Positions 27,948 to 37,415 of a stretch of 64,000 nt of DNA are shown here, one piece after another; positions within the stretch are counted from its first letter, which is position 1; every line of letters begins with the position of its first letter. The DNA comes from Vibrio rhodolitus (GTDB lineage Bacteria; Pseudomonadota; Gammaproteobacteria; Enterobacterales; Vibrionaceae): positions 186,882-250,881 of the forward strand of contig NZ_QLYZ01000003.1 of NCBI RefSeq assembly GCF_003350325.1, read 5' to 3'. A model generated the notes under the pieces. It saw only the letters and a list, made by a program, of their open reading frames with translations. It had not been told where the DNA came from and made no database searches. A program made the position numbers and the translations under genes.

Positions 27948-28550
27948 CTATTGCTGCTTACGGCGACGTAAGATCAGCATTACTAACGCGGTAAACAGCA
28001 ATGCGACGGCACACCAGACTAGGATTTGATGATTGGTATAGAAGGTGGCGAGTTGATGTAGATGGGCGAAGGCGAAGTTGGTCAGCAAGCTAAACACCAC
28101 CACCCATACTGTAGATGCAATAGCATTGCCAATTAAAAACTCGTGCTTGGGCATTTTGGCAATGCCACATGCCAGCGGCATAAACTGTTTGAGCCCTTCG
28201 ATAAAGCGGCTAACAACCAAGCAGGCGGGGCCGTATTTCTGAATGTAGTTTTGCAGTTTGTGAAATTTATCACCGGAAATATAGCCTTTTTTATCCAGCC
28301 AAGTTTCAAAGTAATACCCCAATAAGTAACCGCAAGTGTTACCGATAAAACACGCAAGCCAAGAAACTAACATCACCATATACAGGTTCATTACGCCGCG
28401 TGAAGCAAGGATTGACGCTGCGATCATCAGCGACTGACCCGGCATAGGCACGCCTACACCTTCAAGAAAGATACTGACAATTAACGCCAGATAGCCATAT
28501 TGATCGAGTAGCGGCGACATAGCGTCGAGTAATTGATTGATATGTTCCAA
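27948..28550 (-). CDS. DedA-family inner-membrane protein
   Basis: Start chosen as TTG 28550, with GGAG at a good distance; an ATG at 28622 would add 24 residues unlike DedA N-termini. About 200 residues. Family motifs are EGVGVPMPGQSLMIAAS, the conserved GNTCGYLLGYYFG-like segment, and SRFIEGLKQFMPLACG, with four to five TM regions. DedA proteins flip phospholipids or undecaprenyl phosphate and affect envelope integrity. Monocistronic. Confidence 0.82.
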   Translation of the reverse strand: MEHINQLLDAMSPLLDQYGYLALIVSIFLEGVGVPMPGQSLMIAASILASRGVMNLYMVMLVSWLACFIGNTCGYLLGYYFETWLDKKGYISGDKFHKLQNYIQKYGPACLVVSRFIEGLKQFMPLACGIAKMPKHEFLIGNAIASTVWVVVFSLLTNFAFAHLHQLATFYTNHQILVWCAVALLFTALVMLILRRRKQQ

Positions 28551-28622
28551 GTGAGTCTCCGACAGTATTAGCGTGTTATCACAGCCATGATTTGAGGTCG
28601 CTATAACTACTCTTGTTAGCAA

Positions 28623-29009
28623 GCTGAATCAATCTGACTGGCAGCTCTCAATAAAAAACTGACTTTCCTCTGTAATTTATGTTTAAAGAATAGCCATTTT
28701 TTCTGCTTAGCACTTTGTAGCTGTGGTGCAGTGTTAACTGTGTCGGTATTGTCAGCGCTGGCGATGAGCATGGAGTCGTGCCAAAAGCGAATATGCGTCT
28801 AATCTCACCATTTACAATTTGAAACAAGCCTCAGTTTTGCAACATTAAATGCTGTTTTTAGATTCTATGCAGCCCGTCATCCTAGTGTTACTTTCCTCGC
28901 ATTAGGTTTCTCCTGTCTCCATATAACACGCCAAAATTAGACGGTTATACGCCCACTCGTAGTACCTAACCCACTTGATTTTTACCCTGTAATTATAAGG
29001 TTGGTTAAT
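28623..29009. other. Intergenic region between dedA-like and gadC
   Basis: About 390 bp with no convincing ORF, hairpin or known box. It must hold the promoter of the gadC-glsA-gadB operon. AAGG lies 9 bp before ATG 29010. Confidence 0.4.
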
Positions 29010-30527
29010 ATGGCTAATACCGAAAAACACCCTAACGGGCGGATCAGTGTATTCGCTCTAGCAATGCTTAATATTGTTGCTGTCGTCAGTTTAAGAGGCT
29101 TACCCGCAGAGGCGGAATATGGCTTAAGTTCTATTTTCTATTATATCTTTGCTGCTGTTGTCTTTCTGATCCCGGTTTCACTTGTTGCAGCAGAACTCGC
29201 CACTGGTTGGTCCGAAAAAGGCGGTGTCTTCCGCTGGGTCGGTGAAGCATTTGGTCCACGCCTCGCCTTAGTGGCAATGTTTATGTTGTGGATTGAGGTG
29301 ACTGTCTGGTTCCCAACCGCTTTAACCTTTGGTTCTGTGTCACTGGCTTTTGTGGGTCCTGATCAAGCTTGGGACCAAGCGCTGGCGCAAAACAAATTCT
29401 TCGTGCTTGGCATCGTGCTGGCTATCTACTGGCTGGCAACCATTATCGCGTTGCGTGGCACTGAGGCATTTGCCAAAGTCGCCAAATGGGGTGGGTTAAT
29501 TGGTACCGTGATCCCTGGCATTATCTTAATTGTGTTGGGCTTTTCATATCTGTTCTTCTCAGGTCAAACACCACAAATTGCGCTCTCTTGGAGCGAGGTG
29601 ATCCCAGATTTCTCTAACTTCCACAATGTCGTGCTCGCAGCCAGTATTTTCCTTTTCTATGCGGGTATGGAAATGAATGCGCTGCATGTAAAAGAAGTCG
29701 ACAATGCTTCGCGTAACTACCCACTTGCGATCATGATTGCCGCAATCGGTACTGTCAGCGTGTTTGTTTTGGGCACCTTGGCGATCGCGTTTGTGATCCC
29801 ACAACAAGACATCAGCCTAACCCAGAGCCTTCTTGTGGCTTACAACGAAATGTTCGCTTGGGCAGGTATTAGCTGGGCATCGCCAATAATGGCAACCTGT
29901 CTTGCACTTGGCGTGCTAGCGATGGTGGTCGGTTGGGTTGCTGGTCCTTCATCAGGTCTGCTAGTGGTCGCAAAAGGCGGTTACTTACCTCGCTTTTGGC
30001 AATACACCAATAAACACGGTATGGCGACACATATCATGATGGCGCAAGCGCTATTGGTGACCATGATTTCCACTGTGTTTGTAGTACTGCCATCAGTGCA
30101 AGCGGCTTATCAAATACTTAGTCAGCTAACTGTAGTGCTTTACCTCATCATGTACTTGTTGATGTTTGCCGCGGCAATTCATCTTCGCTACACCCAACCT
30201 AACCGCCCTCGTCCTTACCGTATCCCTGGTGGCAACACAGGTATGTGGCTGATTGCTGGGCTGGGCTTTATTGGTTCATTGATTGCCTTTGTGTTCTCGT
30301 TCATTCCACCAAGCCAAATTGCCGTTGGTAGTCCACAAGCTTACGTAGGTATTTTGTTGGTGCTAACCGTGGCGTTTGTTTCCGTACCGTTTGCGATCTA
30401 CAAAGCGCGCAAACCGCACTGGAAAGATCCAGCGGTGACTGATTTCGCACCATTCACATGGGAAATTGAAGATACACACCCTGGGGTGATCAACCCTTCA
30501 GACAAAATTACACATACTTTGCGTTAA
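29010..30527 (+). CDS. gadC: Glutamate/GABA antiporter (APC superfamily)
   Basis: Start at ATG 29010 rather than TTG 29001. 505 residues, about 12 TM helices. N-terminal SLRGLPAEAEYGLSSIFYY matches GadC-type exchangers. The cytoplasmic C-terminal tail (ITHTLR at its end) may act as the pH plug described for E. coli GadC. It imports glutamate and expels GABA, so each cycle with GadB consumes one cytoplasmic proton. First gene of a three-gene operon with glutaminase (19-bp gap) and GadB. Confidence 0.9.
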   Translation: MANTEKHPNGRISVFALAMLNIVAVVSLRGLPAEAEYGLSSIFYYIFAAVVFLIPVSLVAAELATGWSEKGGVFRWVGEAFGPRLALVAMFMLWIEVTVWFPTALTFGSVSLAFVGPDQAWDQALAQNKFFVLGIVLAIYWLATIIALRGTEAFAKVAKWGGLIGTVIPGIILIVLGFSYLFFSGQTPQIALSWSEVIPDFSNFHNVVLAASIFLFYAGMEMNALHVKEVDNASRNYPLAIMIAAIGTVSVFVLGTLAIAFVIPQQDISLTQSLLVAYNEMFAWAGISWASPIMATCLALGVLAMVVGWVAGPSSGLLVVAKGGYLPRFWQYTNKHGMATHIMMAQALLVTMISTVFVVLPSVQAAYQILSQLTVVLYLIMYLLMFAAAIHLRYTQPNRPRPYRIPGGNTGMWLIAGLGFIGSLIAFVFSFIPPSQIAVGSPQAYVGILLVLTVAFVSVPFAIYKARKPHWKDPAVTDFAPFTWEIEDTHPGVINPSDKITHTLR

Positions 30528-30546
30528 TAATTGGGGAGAAGTAGCG

Positions 30547-31518
30547 ATGTCATTTGTTTCTCAATCACAAGCCAATTCGTTCAATCACGAACAGTTAGAA
30601 AAGGTGATGCAGCAAGCTTTGGTAAGCAGTGCAGACAATACTGATGGTGAAAATGCCTCTTACATTCCGTACTTGGCTTCCGTCCCTTCCGACTTGGCAG
30701 GGCTAGCCTTTGTTTCGGTGCACGGCGATGAAATTGTTCTGCAAGATGCGGATTTTAAATTTGCCATTGAATCCATCTCTAAAGTGATGACCTTAGCGTT
30801 AGTGCTTGAGCAATCAGGCGCGGAAGATTTGCACAGTAAAGTTGGCGCGGAGCCAACAGGCATGCCATTTAACTCAGTGTTGGCGTTGGAGCTTCACCAA
30901 GGTAAGCCGTTAACGCCACTGGTTAATGCCGGAGCGATTGCCACCGTTAGTATGGTGGAAGCTTACAACTGTGAGGACCGCTGGCAGCAGATATTGGCGT
31001 TTCAATCCCAATTAGCTAACAGCAATATCGAGCTTTCCCAAGCGGTGAACCAGTCAGAGCAGAGCACCAATACCCATAATCGTGCGATTGCGTTATTGCT
31101 TGAATCTTCAGGCTGTATTTACTCCGAGCCGATGCAAGCCTGTGATGTCTATACGCGCCAATGTTCAACGCTGTTCAATACCTTAGAGCTGGCGAGAGTC
31201 GGCGCAACGCTTGCTAATGGCGGGCTTAATCCAAGCTCAGGAAAACAACTTATCCAACCAGAGAACATTCCCCACATTCTGGCTGAGATGATGATGGAGG
31301 GCCTTTATGATACGTCGGGTGACTGGGCGTATGATGTAGGTCTTCCAAGCAAAAGTGGGGTAGGCGGCGGCTTGCTGACCGTGATCCCAAATGTGGGGGC
31401 ACTGGCAGCATTCTCTCCACGCTTAGATCCGTTTGGTAATAGCGTGCGCGGCCAACAAATGATCAAACAAGTTGCCCAAACCATGGGATGGAACTTGTTT
31501 AGCAGTCAGCAACATTAA
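30547..31518 (+). CDS. glsA: Glutaminase A
   Basis: 323 residues of the serine-beta-lactamase-like glutaminase family. The catalytic Ser-x-x-Lys is in ESISKVMTLAL. Other conserved blocks are YIPYLA, TGMPFNS, PLVNAGAI and KSGVGGG. It hydrolyses glutamine to glutamate and ammonia; both help acid resistance. Placement between gadC and gadB makes this a glutamine-fed system, as with E. coli GlsA (YbaS) in acid resistance. GGGGAGAAG precedes the start. Confidence 0.93.
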   Translation: MSFVSQSQANSFNHEQLEKVMQQALVSSADNTDGENASYIPYLASVPSDLAGLAFVSVHGDEIVLQDADFKFAIESISKVMTLALVLEQSGAEDLHSKVGAEPTGMPFNSVLALELHQGKPLTPLVNAGAIATVSMVEAYNCEDRWQQILAFQSQLANSNIELSQAVNQSEQSTNTHNRAIALLLESSGCIYSEPMQACDVYTRQCSTLFNTLELARVGATLANGGLNPSSGKQLIQPENIPHILAEMMMEGLYDTSGDWAYDVGLPSKSGVGGGLLTVIPNVGALAAFSPRLDPFGNSVRGQQMIKQVAQTMGWNLFSSQQH

Positions 31519-31533
31519 GCGAGGAAGAAGACA

Positions 31534-32928
31534 ATGGCACTTCATGATGTAACTCGAGACAACGATCCAATCTTTGCGTCAGATAGTATTCGCAATGTCG
31601 CGGCAGCGACCAAACTGCCACAACAAGAACAAGCTCCGGCAGTGATTTATCAGATGATCCGCGATGAGCTTTATCTTGATGGCAACGCAAGACAAAACTT
31701 AGCCACTTTTTGCCAAACATGGGAAGAAGAGGAAGTGCATAAGTTGATGGATCTTTCCATCGACAAAAACATGATCGACAAAGATGAGTACCCGCAATCG
31801 GCTGCGATTGAAGGACGCTGCGTGCATATGTTAGCTGACTTGTGGAATGCTCCGAACTCAACCACTACTGTCGGTACATCGACCACAGGTTCTAGCGAAG
31901 CGTGTATGTTGGGCGGACTTGCAGCACTTTGGCGTTGGTTTGATAAACGCCGCGAACAAGGGCTTTCCATCGAAAAGCCAAACATGGTGTGCGGTCCGGT
32001 GCAGGTGTGCTGGGAAAAATTTGCGCGCTACTGGGGCGTAGAAATGCGCCAAATGCCAATGGCAGAGAACCACTACTGCCTCACCGCCGAAGATATGCTC
32101 AGCATGGTGGATGAAAACACCATCATGGTGGTGCCGACTTTTGGGCAAACCTTCACAGGTCTCTATGAGCAAGTTAAACCGCTTGCTGATGCTTTGGATG
32201 ACTATGAGCGCCAAACCGGCATCTCTATTGATATCCACGTAGATGGTGCGAGCGGCGCGATGTTGGCACCTTTCTGCGCCCCTAATATTGATGCATGGGA
32301 TTTTCGTTTAGAGCGCGTGAAATCAATCAGCACTTCGGGTCATAAATTTGGTTTGTCTCCAGTTGGTGTGGGCTGGATTATCTGGCGCACTAAACAAGAT
32401 TTGCCAGAAGGTTTGGTTTTCCACGTCAATTACTTAGGTGGCGATATGCCAACCTTCGCGCTCAATTTCTCGCGCCCTGCAGGGCAAATTATCGCGCAAT
32501 ACTACAACTTCCTACGCTTAGGTTTTGAAGGTTACCAACGTATTCACTCCGCAAGCTATGATGTGTGTGAATACTTGGTCCAAGAGTTAAACAAATTCGA
32601 GCTGTTTGAGTTCTTGTTTGATGGTAATCGCGAGCATGGTATTCCGGCAATCGCTTGGCGTTTGAAACCTAATCTAGCGGTTGATTACACCTTGTATGAC
32701 GTTGCAGACCGCTTGCGCACTCGTGGCTGGTTAGTGCCGGCTTACAGTTTGCCAGAAAATGCACAACACATTGTGGTTCAACGTATTTTGGCAAAACAAG
32801 GTTTAACCATCGACTTGGCGAATTTGCTGATCGAAGACTTCAGACGCGCGATTGAGTTTCTAGATAAAAATGGCTCGACCAACTGCAGCGCAGAAGATAC
32901 ACGTTCATTTGACCATAGTGGTCGTTAG
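31534..32928 (+). CDS. gadB: Glutamate decarboxylase (first copy)
   Basis: 464 residues, PLP-dependent, fold type I. The Schiff-base lysine is K271 in SISTSGHKFGLSP; the HVDGASGA segment carries the PLP-ring Asp. It converts glutamate plus H+ to GABA and CO2. The C-terminus ends FDHSGR, with a His near the end, reminiscent of the pH-sensing penultimate His of E. coli GadB. It follows glsA by 15 bp and is closed by a strong terminator. Confidence 0.94.
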   Translation: MALHDVTRDNDPIFASDSIRNVAAATKLPQQEQAPAVIYQMIRDELYLDGNARQNLATFCQTWEEEEVHKLMDLSIDKNMIDKDEYPQSAAIEGRCVHMLADLWNAPNSTTTVGTSTTGSSEACMLGGLAALWRWFDKRREQGLSIEKPNMVCGPVQVCWEKFARYWGVEMRQMPMAENHYCLTAEDMLSMVDENTIMVVPTFGQTFTGLYEQVKPLADALDDYERQTGISIDIHVDGASGAMLAPFCAPNIDAWDFRLERVKSISTSGHKFGLSPVGVGWIIWRTKQDLPEGLVFHVNYLGGDMPTFALNFSRPAGQIIAQYYNFLRLGFEGYQRIHSASYDVCEYLVQELNKFELFEFLFDGNREHGIPAIAWRLKPNLAVDYTLYDVADRLRTRGWLVPAYSLPENAQHIVVQRILAKQGLTIDLANLLIEDFRRAIEFLDKNGSTNCSAEDTRSFDHSGR

Positions 32929-32968
32929 GATAATGGCTTGCCGCGCACTGCGGCGAGTTAGCTAGAAC

Positions 32969-33002
32969 AAAGGTCAATGGTGCGTGCCATTGACCTTTTT
33001 TA
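32969..33002 (+). terminator. Terminator of the gadC-glsA-gadB operon
   Basis: A 12-bp perfect stem, AAAGGTCAATGG with CCATTGACCTTT, 6-nt loop, then T-rich sequence. Confidence 0.95.
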
Positions 33003-33024
33003 TTGATAAGTGTTTGGGTTGCCT

Positions 33025-33639
33025 ATGTTTGTACATACGATTGAAATCATTTGTATTTGTGCTTTTGCATTGAGCGCAGTGATAAGCGAAGTAAACAAAG
33101 GCAAAGATATTATTAGCATCTTGGTTCTTGGCTGGGTAACCGCGCTTGGCGGCGGCACGGTGCGAGATGTGATCCTCTCAACCGACCAAGTGTTTTGGAT
33201 TCAATACCCTTCCTATTTTTGGGCGGCGCTTGCCAGCTCACTGGTGGGATTTTTTATTGCGCCGCAACTAAGAAAACTCAAAGCCGAGCGGCTTATCTTA
33301 GTACTTGATGCGATTGGTATTTCGATATTTTCTATCTTGGTCACTAAGAAAATGATCCACCAAGATTATGCCGCTTATGTGGCGATCACTATGGGTACGA
33401 TTACCGCAGTGTTTGGTGGGGTGGTGCGCGACATCATTGTTAATCGCCCGACTATGTTTAATAACACCGAGTTTTACGCCACGCCGGTAATTATTGGCTG
33501 TAGCCTGTTTGTCGCGTTTTCTCATTTTGGACTTAACGCAGACTTAAACACCATTGTGTGTATTGCGTTTATCATTGTCTTTCGCCTATATATCGTCGCG
33601 ACCAAGAAAAGCTTCCCCAAATACTTATTGCTGAGATAA
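33025..33639 (+). CDS. TRIC/UPF0126-family membrane protein (YadS/YicG-like)
   Basis: I prefer ATG 33025 over GTG 33010, which abuts the preceding terminator; both lack a strong ribosome-binding site. 204 residues, seven predicted TM helices. The duplicated family motif appears twice: VTALGGGTVRDVIL and ITAVFGGVVRDIIVN. Bacterial members of this family form trimeric cation channels or transport small substrates. It follows the gad operon terminator, so dependence on that promoter is doubtful. Confidence 0.82.
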   Translation: MFVHTIEIICICAFALSAVISEVNKGKDIISILVLGWVTALGGGTVRDVILSTDQVFWIQYPSYFWAALASSLVGFFIAPQLRKLKAERLILVLDAIGISIFSILVTKKMIHQDYAAYVAITMGTITAVFGGVVRDIIVNRPTMFNNTEFYATPVIIGCSLFVAFSHFGLNADLNTIVCIAFIIVFRLYIVATKKSFPKYLLLR

Positions 33640-33655
33640 CGCTTAGCGCTGATCG

Positions 33656-33690
33656 CAAAAAGCCAGTGACAACAAGTGCCTCTGGCTTTT
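33656..33690. terminator. Bidirectional terminator between convergent genes
   Basis: AAAAGCCAG pairs with CTGGCTTTT across a 15-nt loop, with A-rich and T-rich flanks on both strands. Confidence 0.75.
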
Positions 33691-33730
33691 CGATCTTATG
33701 TCGCTTTTTGTCTTCTATCGGCTAACTGGC

Positions 33731-34252
33731 TTATAGCGTTTCGATAGCGTCTAGTAGTTGGCGATTAAACTCTTCAGACGTTACTTGCGCTGTTTCCATA
33801 TCGAAGTTGTCGTAAAAGCTTGGTAGCGAGATGCTTGCTTTAACGTCAGCGGCGAAGTAAGGCGCAGAGCCAGATGCTGCCGCGAGTACGCTACCTGCGC
33901 CGCCAGGACCTGGTGAAGTCGCTAGCATGATCACTGGTTTGCCTTGGAACACTTTCATATCAATACGTGACGTCCAATCAAACACGTTTTTGTACGCCGC
34001 AGTGTAAGAGCCATTGTGCTCAGCAAATGAAATCACGATAAGATCTGCTTCACCAATCGCTTTAAAGAACTGTTTCGCCTGCTCAGGTTGACCTAGCTCT
34101 TTTTCACGCTCGTCGCTGAAGATTGGCATTTCGAACTGGTGGATATCCAACATGGTGATTTCTGCATTTGGTACTTGTTTTGCAGCGTAATGAGCCAGTT
34201 GTTGGTTGATTGAATTTTTGTTGTTGCTTGCGCCAAATGCTAATACTTTCAT
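33731..34252 (-). CDS. NADPH-dependent FMN reductase family protein
   Basis: 173 residues. N-terminal KVLAFGASNNKNSINQQLA is the flavin phosphate loop of the NADPH-dependent FMN reductase family; FAEHNGSYTAAYKNVFDW is the following conserved element and TSPGPGGAGSVL the third. Likely a flavin or quinone reductase. It is divergent from a LysR regulator with a 114-bp shared region, so that regulator is its probable controller. Confidence 0.85.
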   Translation of the reverse strand: MKVLAFGASNNKNSINQQLAHYAAKQVPNAEITMLDIHQFEMPIFSDEREKELGQPEQAKQFFKAIGEADLIVISFAEHNGSYTAAYKNVFDWTSRIDMKVFQGKPVIMLATSPGPGGAGSVLAAASGSAPYFAADVKASISLPSFYDNFDMETAQVTSEEFNRQLLDAIETL

Positions 34253-34366
34253 CGTCTTTTCCTCAATTCGGTTGATGGATGTAGTTTAGTTTGATTCCAT
34301 ATTTTGATTAATAGGGTAAATGTGTAATTATTATTTCCATATGACTCTTAATAAATTGAGGACAAC

Positions 34367-35266
34367 ATGGTTTCTGCAACCAACTTACTCGATGGCATGG
34401 TGATATTTACCACCGTTGTTGAGCAAGGAAGCTTTACCAATGCGGCTAACGTGACCGGGCATTCCACCTCTTTTATCAGTAAAGAGATTAACAAGCTGGA
34501 AGAGCGACTTGGCGTGCGTTTACTGCACCGCACCACGCGCACCCTGAGTTTAACGCCTGAAGGGCAGCACTACTTTCAGCAAGCTAAGCAGCTAATTGAA
34601 AGCGCTCAAGAGCTAGAACAAGCCATCAGCGGTAAGCAAGAAGAGCCGAAAGGCACGCTAAAAATAAGCTGTCCGGTTAACTTTGGTGCCAGTCAACTAA
34701 GCCCAGTACTGGCGAAATACATGCAGCTTTACCCAAAAGTAAAAGTGGAAGTGTTTGCCAGTGACCACCGCGTCGATCTGATTGGCGATGGCTATGATGT
34801 GGTATTGCGCTCCTCTGCCAGCGCTGAGGATTCGAGTTTGATCAGCCGCTTGGTGCAGCGCTCGTGTACTCGAACAGTTGCTTCACCACAATATCTGAAA
34901 CAATTTGGCACGCCGAAACATCCCTCAGAACTGACGCGACATAAGTTGCTCTGTTATAGCAACCACAAGCAGCCCTATGTTTGGAGCTATATTGATGGCG
35001 ACGGCAGTTTACTTAAAGTGGATGTAACCGGCGTGCTGACCACCAATAGCCCAGAAATGGAGCTCAGTCTTTGTTTGCTCGGGCAAGGTATCTGCCGACT
35101 GCCAGAAGCGCTGGTGATGGATGGGATCAATAGTGGAGAGTTAGTGGAGTTATTTACCGACTTACCTGTGCATCGCATTGAGATGTGCTTGGTCTACCCA
35201 AGCCGCAAACATATGTCGACCAAAGTGCGCCGCTTTATTGATTTGGTGGTAGAAGAGCTTCGTTAA
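34367..35266 (+). CDS. LysR-family transcriptional regulator
   Basis: 299 residues. An N-terminal winged helix (IFTTVVEQGSFTNAANVTGHSTSFISKEINKLEERLGVRL) and a C-terminal effector domain beginning near residue 95. CrgA-like subgroup, judging by the RTTRTLSLTPEG block. Divergent from the FMN reductase gene. Followed after 65 bp by a second LysR gene of the same subgroup; the two share LLHRTTR/LVHRTTR and probably arose by duplication. Confidence 0.92.
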   Translation: MVSATNLLDGMVIFTTVVEQGSFTNAANVTGHSTSFISKEINKLEERLGVRLLHRTTRTLSLTPEGQHYFQQAKQLIESAQELEQAISGKQEEPKGTLKISCPVNFGASQLSPVLAKYMQLYPKVKVEVFASDHRVDLIGDGYDVVLRSSASAEDSSLISRLVQRSCTRTVASPQYLKQFGTPKHPSELTRHKLLCYSNHKQPYVWSYIDGDGSLLKVDVTGVLTTNSPEMELSLCLLGQGICRLPEALVMDGINSGELVELFTDLPVHRIEMCLVYPSRKHMSTKVRRFIDLVVEELR

Positions 35267-35331
35267 AAGGTAAGAATTAGCTTATGCTAAGCAAAGCATA
35301 TATTTGCAGTTAGGACGTAATAAGGACTGTT

Positions 35332-36228
35332 ATGAATATTGAGCACTTGAAGTTATTTGTGCGCTTGGCTTCAACTCACAACATTAGTATGGCGGGGCAA
35401 GAGCTAGGTTTATCACCGGCAGTGGCAAGTGCCCACATTAATAAACTGGAAGAAGGCTTGGGTGTGCGTTTAGTGCATCGCACCACACGTAAAGTCTCGC
35501 TGACTCAAGAAGGGGAAGCTTTTCTCCCGCATGCCGAAGATGTGCTCGCCAGTGTCGACGCTGCAAAAGGTGCAATAGGCGTCGGTCAAGCCTCACCAAG
35601 TGGCACGCTGCGTGTGACAACGCCTGCCTCTTTTGGGCGTATGCATTTGATGCCAGCATTAAAAAACTTCCTTCAAGCTTACCCTGAGTTAAGTGTTGAT
35701 TTGCGCTTTTCTGATTCAGTATTGGATCTGGTTGAAGGTGGGTTTGATGTGGCGATTCGTATCTCGGAGTTGAAAGACTCAAGTTTAGTTGCGAAGAAGA
35801 TTGCAGGCGACCCACGCATTGTCTGCGCATCACCAGAGTACCTCGCAAAGTATGGTACGCCACAGCACCCAAGTGAGTTAGTCGAGCATAATTGCGTACT
35901 GCTTATGGGGATGGATCACTGGTCATTTGAAACCCCGCAGGGCGTAGTTGCCATCAAAGCGAAAGGCAGTATCCGGGTTGATAATGGTGATGCGATGCGT
36001 GATGCGACCAGCGATGGGCTTGGTATCTCAATCAACTCTAAATGGAGCGTTTACCAAGAGATAGCGAGCGGCAAACTGGTGCAAATACTGCAAGACTACC
36101 CACTGACTTCGAATGCGGCTATTTGGGCTCTTTATCCAAGCTCGCGCTTAATGGCCCCCAAAGTACGTGCATTTATCGACTACTTTGCCGACTTTTATGG
36201 CAATCCACCTTATTGGGAGAATAAGTAG
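35332..36228 (+). CDS. LysR-family transcriptional regulator
   Basis: 298 residues. HTH: LASTHNISMAGQELGLSPAVASAHINKLEEGLGVRL; the substrate-binding domain follows from about 90. Tandem with another LysR gene. No divergent target is adjacent, so the regulated gene is unknown; the convergent radical SAM gene is not an obvious candidate. Confidence 0.92.
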   Translation: MNIEHLKLFVRLASTHNISMAGQELGLSPAVASAHINKLEEGLGVRLVHRTTRKVSLTQEGEAFLPHAEDVLASVDAAKGAIGVGQASPSGTLRVTTPASFGRMHLMPALKNFLQAYPELSVDLRFSDSVLDLVEGGFDVAIRISELKDSSLVAKKIAGDPRIVCASPEYLAKYGTPQHPSELVEHNCVLLMGMDHWSFETPQGVVAIKAKGSIRVDNGDAMRDATSDGLGISINSKWSVYQEIASGKLVQILQDYPLTSNAAIWALYPSSRLMAPKVRAFIDYFADFYGNPPYWENK

Positions 36229-36232
36229 AATT

Positions 36233-36264
36233 AAAACAATCCCTTCAAATGAAGGGATTGTTTT
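36233..36264. terminator. Bidirectional terminator between convergent genes
   Basis: A 14-bp perfect stem, AAAACAATCCCTTC with GAAGGGATTGTTTT, 4-nt loop, A-run and T-run on the two sides. Confidence 0.93.
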
Positions 36265-36274
36265 AGCAGCATGA

Positions 36275-37147
36275 CTACCAAGAGAAGGTCTGAATCACAT
36301 TATCTTTTGCCATCGGGTTGTTTTTGATTGCCCCGTTAACATTGGCAAGGAACCAATCGCGTGAATCAAGCAAGTAGCCTTTATGTTGAATCAAGTTATT
36401 GCCATGGTCGCCCCAATAGAAGGTATCGATATTGAGGTTTTCAAGCAGGTATTTCTCTTCTTCAAGCACCTGCATTTGGCTTGGCATGATAAAGCGCCCA
36501 GCTTGAACATCGCGCTCCATTTCGGTACCAGGCTGAACGGCTAGCGCCATTGGGGCAATATGTTCAGGCTGCATAATGTTTAAGATATCGGTGGTCGCGA
36601 TAATGTGTTCTTCTGAGCGATCACGCCCACCTAAGCCAAAGATGAACGACAGCAACATCTCAATGCCCGCTTCTTTTGCCATCGCCATCCCTTCAATCGC
36701 TTGCTCTGGTGACATGCGTTTTTTGATCTGTTCTAAGATCAAACGATCGCCAGATTCCAACCCTGAATAAGCCATGTTTAAGCCGGCATCAACCAACTCT
36801 TTTAGCTCCGCAGGGGTTTTACGGCGGAAGTCATTTAAGCCACTGTAGAGTGAGATTCGCTTGTTCTCAGGGAAGGTCGAGCGCAGCTTATCGAGCACTT
36901 TGAGCAGATAATCGGTACGCGCCGCCATTACATTGCCGTCGATAAGGAAAATCGATTCTACATGGGGGTAGATTCGGCGTGCCTCTTCGATGTCTTTAAA
37001 TACATCTTCAATATCGCGCACTTTAAAGCGTTTATCATCGAACATACTGCAGAAGGTGCAGGTGTTGATGCTGCATCCTAGTGTTACTTGAATCAAGATG
37101 CTGCGTGCTTCAATCCATGGTCGATATACTTTGCCCTCATAGTTCAT
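36275..37147 (-). CDS. Radical SAM protein with Cx4Cx2C cluster motif
   Basis: 290 residues. The cluster motif near residue 20 is TLGCSINTCTFCSMF, giving Cx4Cx2C rather than the usual Cx3Cx2C; this spacing is known in one uncharacterised radical SAM group. Downstream, GLESGDRLILEQIKKRMSPE and FIFGLGGRDRSEEHI fit the Elp3/MiaB-like TIM-barrel. No substrate can be assigned. GGAG precedes ATG 37147. Monocistronic. Confidence 0.82.
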   Translation of the reverse strand: MNYEGKVYRPWIEARSILIQVTLGCSINTCTFCSMFDDKRFKVRDIEDVFKDIEEARRIYPHVESIFLIDGNVMAARTDYLLKVLDKLRSTFPENKRISLYSGLNDFRRKTPAELKELVDAGLNMAYSGLESGDRLILEQIKKRMSPEQAIEGMAMAKEAGIEMLLSFIFGLGGRDRSEEHIIATTDILNIMQPEHIAPMALAVQPGTEMERDVQAGRFIMPSQMQVLEEEKYLLENLNIDTFYWGDHGNNLIQHKGYLLDSRDWFLANVNGAIKNNPMAKDNVIQTFSW

Positions 37148-37362
37148 GGTGTTTCTCCGCTTATGGCGCTGGATGAGAATAGAGTCATCTCAGCGAGAAC
37201 TTGCTAGTTGCCAATCTTGCTTGGCTGTTTCGATGGTTGAAGTGTATCAACTGAATTTTGTGTTGATAATTAGCATTAAAATGGAATGACTTTTTAGTTT
37301 TTATTGATAATTGGCGTATCGAAAGCTGAAAGTTGTGATGGAGAGGCGACGATTTCTCAAAA

Positions 37363-37390
37363 TAAAAACACCCAGCCGAAGCTAGGTGTT
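37363..37390 (-). terminator. Terminator of the SDR gene
   Basis: On the minus strand AACACCTAGC-TTCG-GCTGGGTGTT is a UUCG-tetraloop hairpin with one G-U pair, followed by TTTATT. Confidence 0.9.
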
Positions 37391-37415
37391 GTGATTGTCG
37401 AGTATTTTTAAGCGG

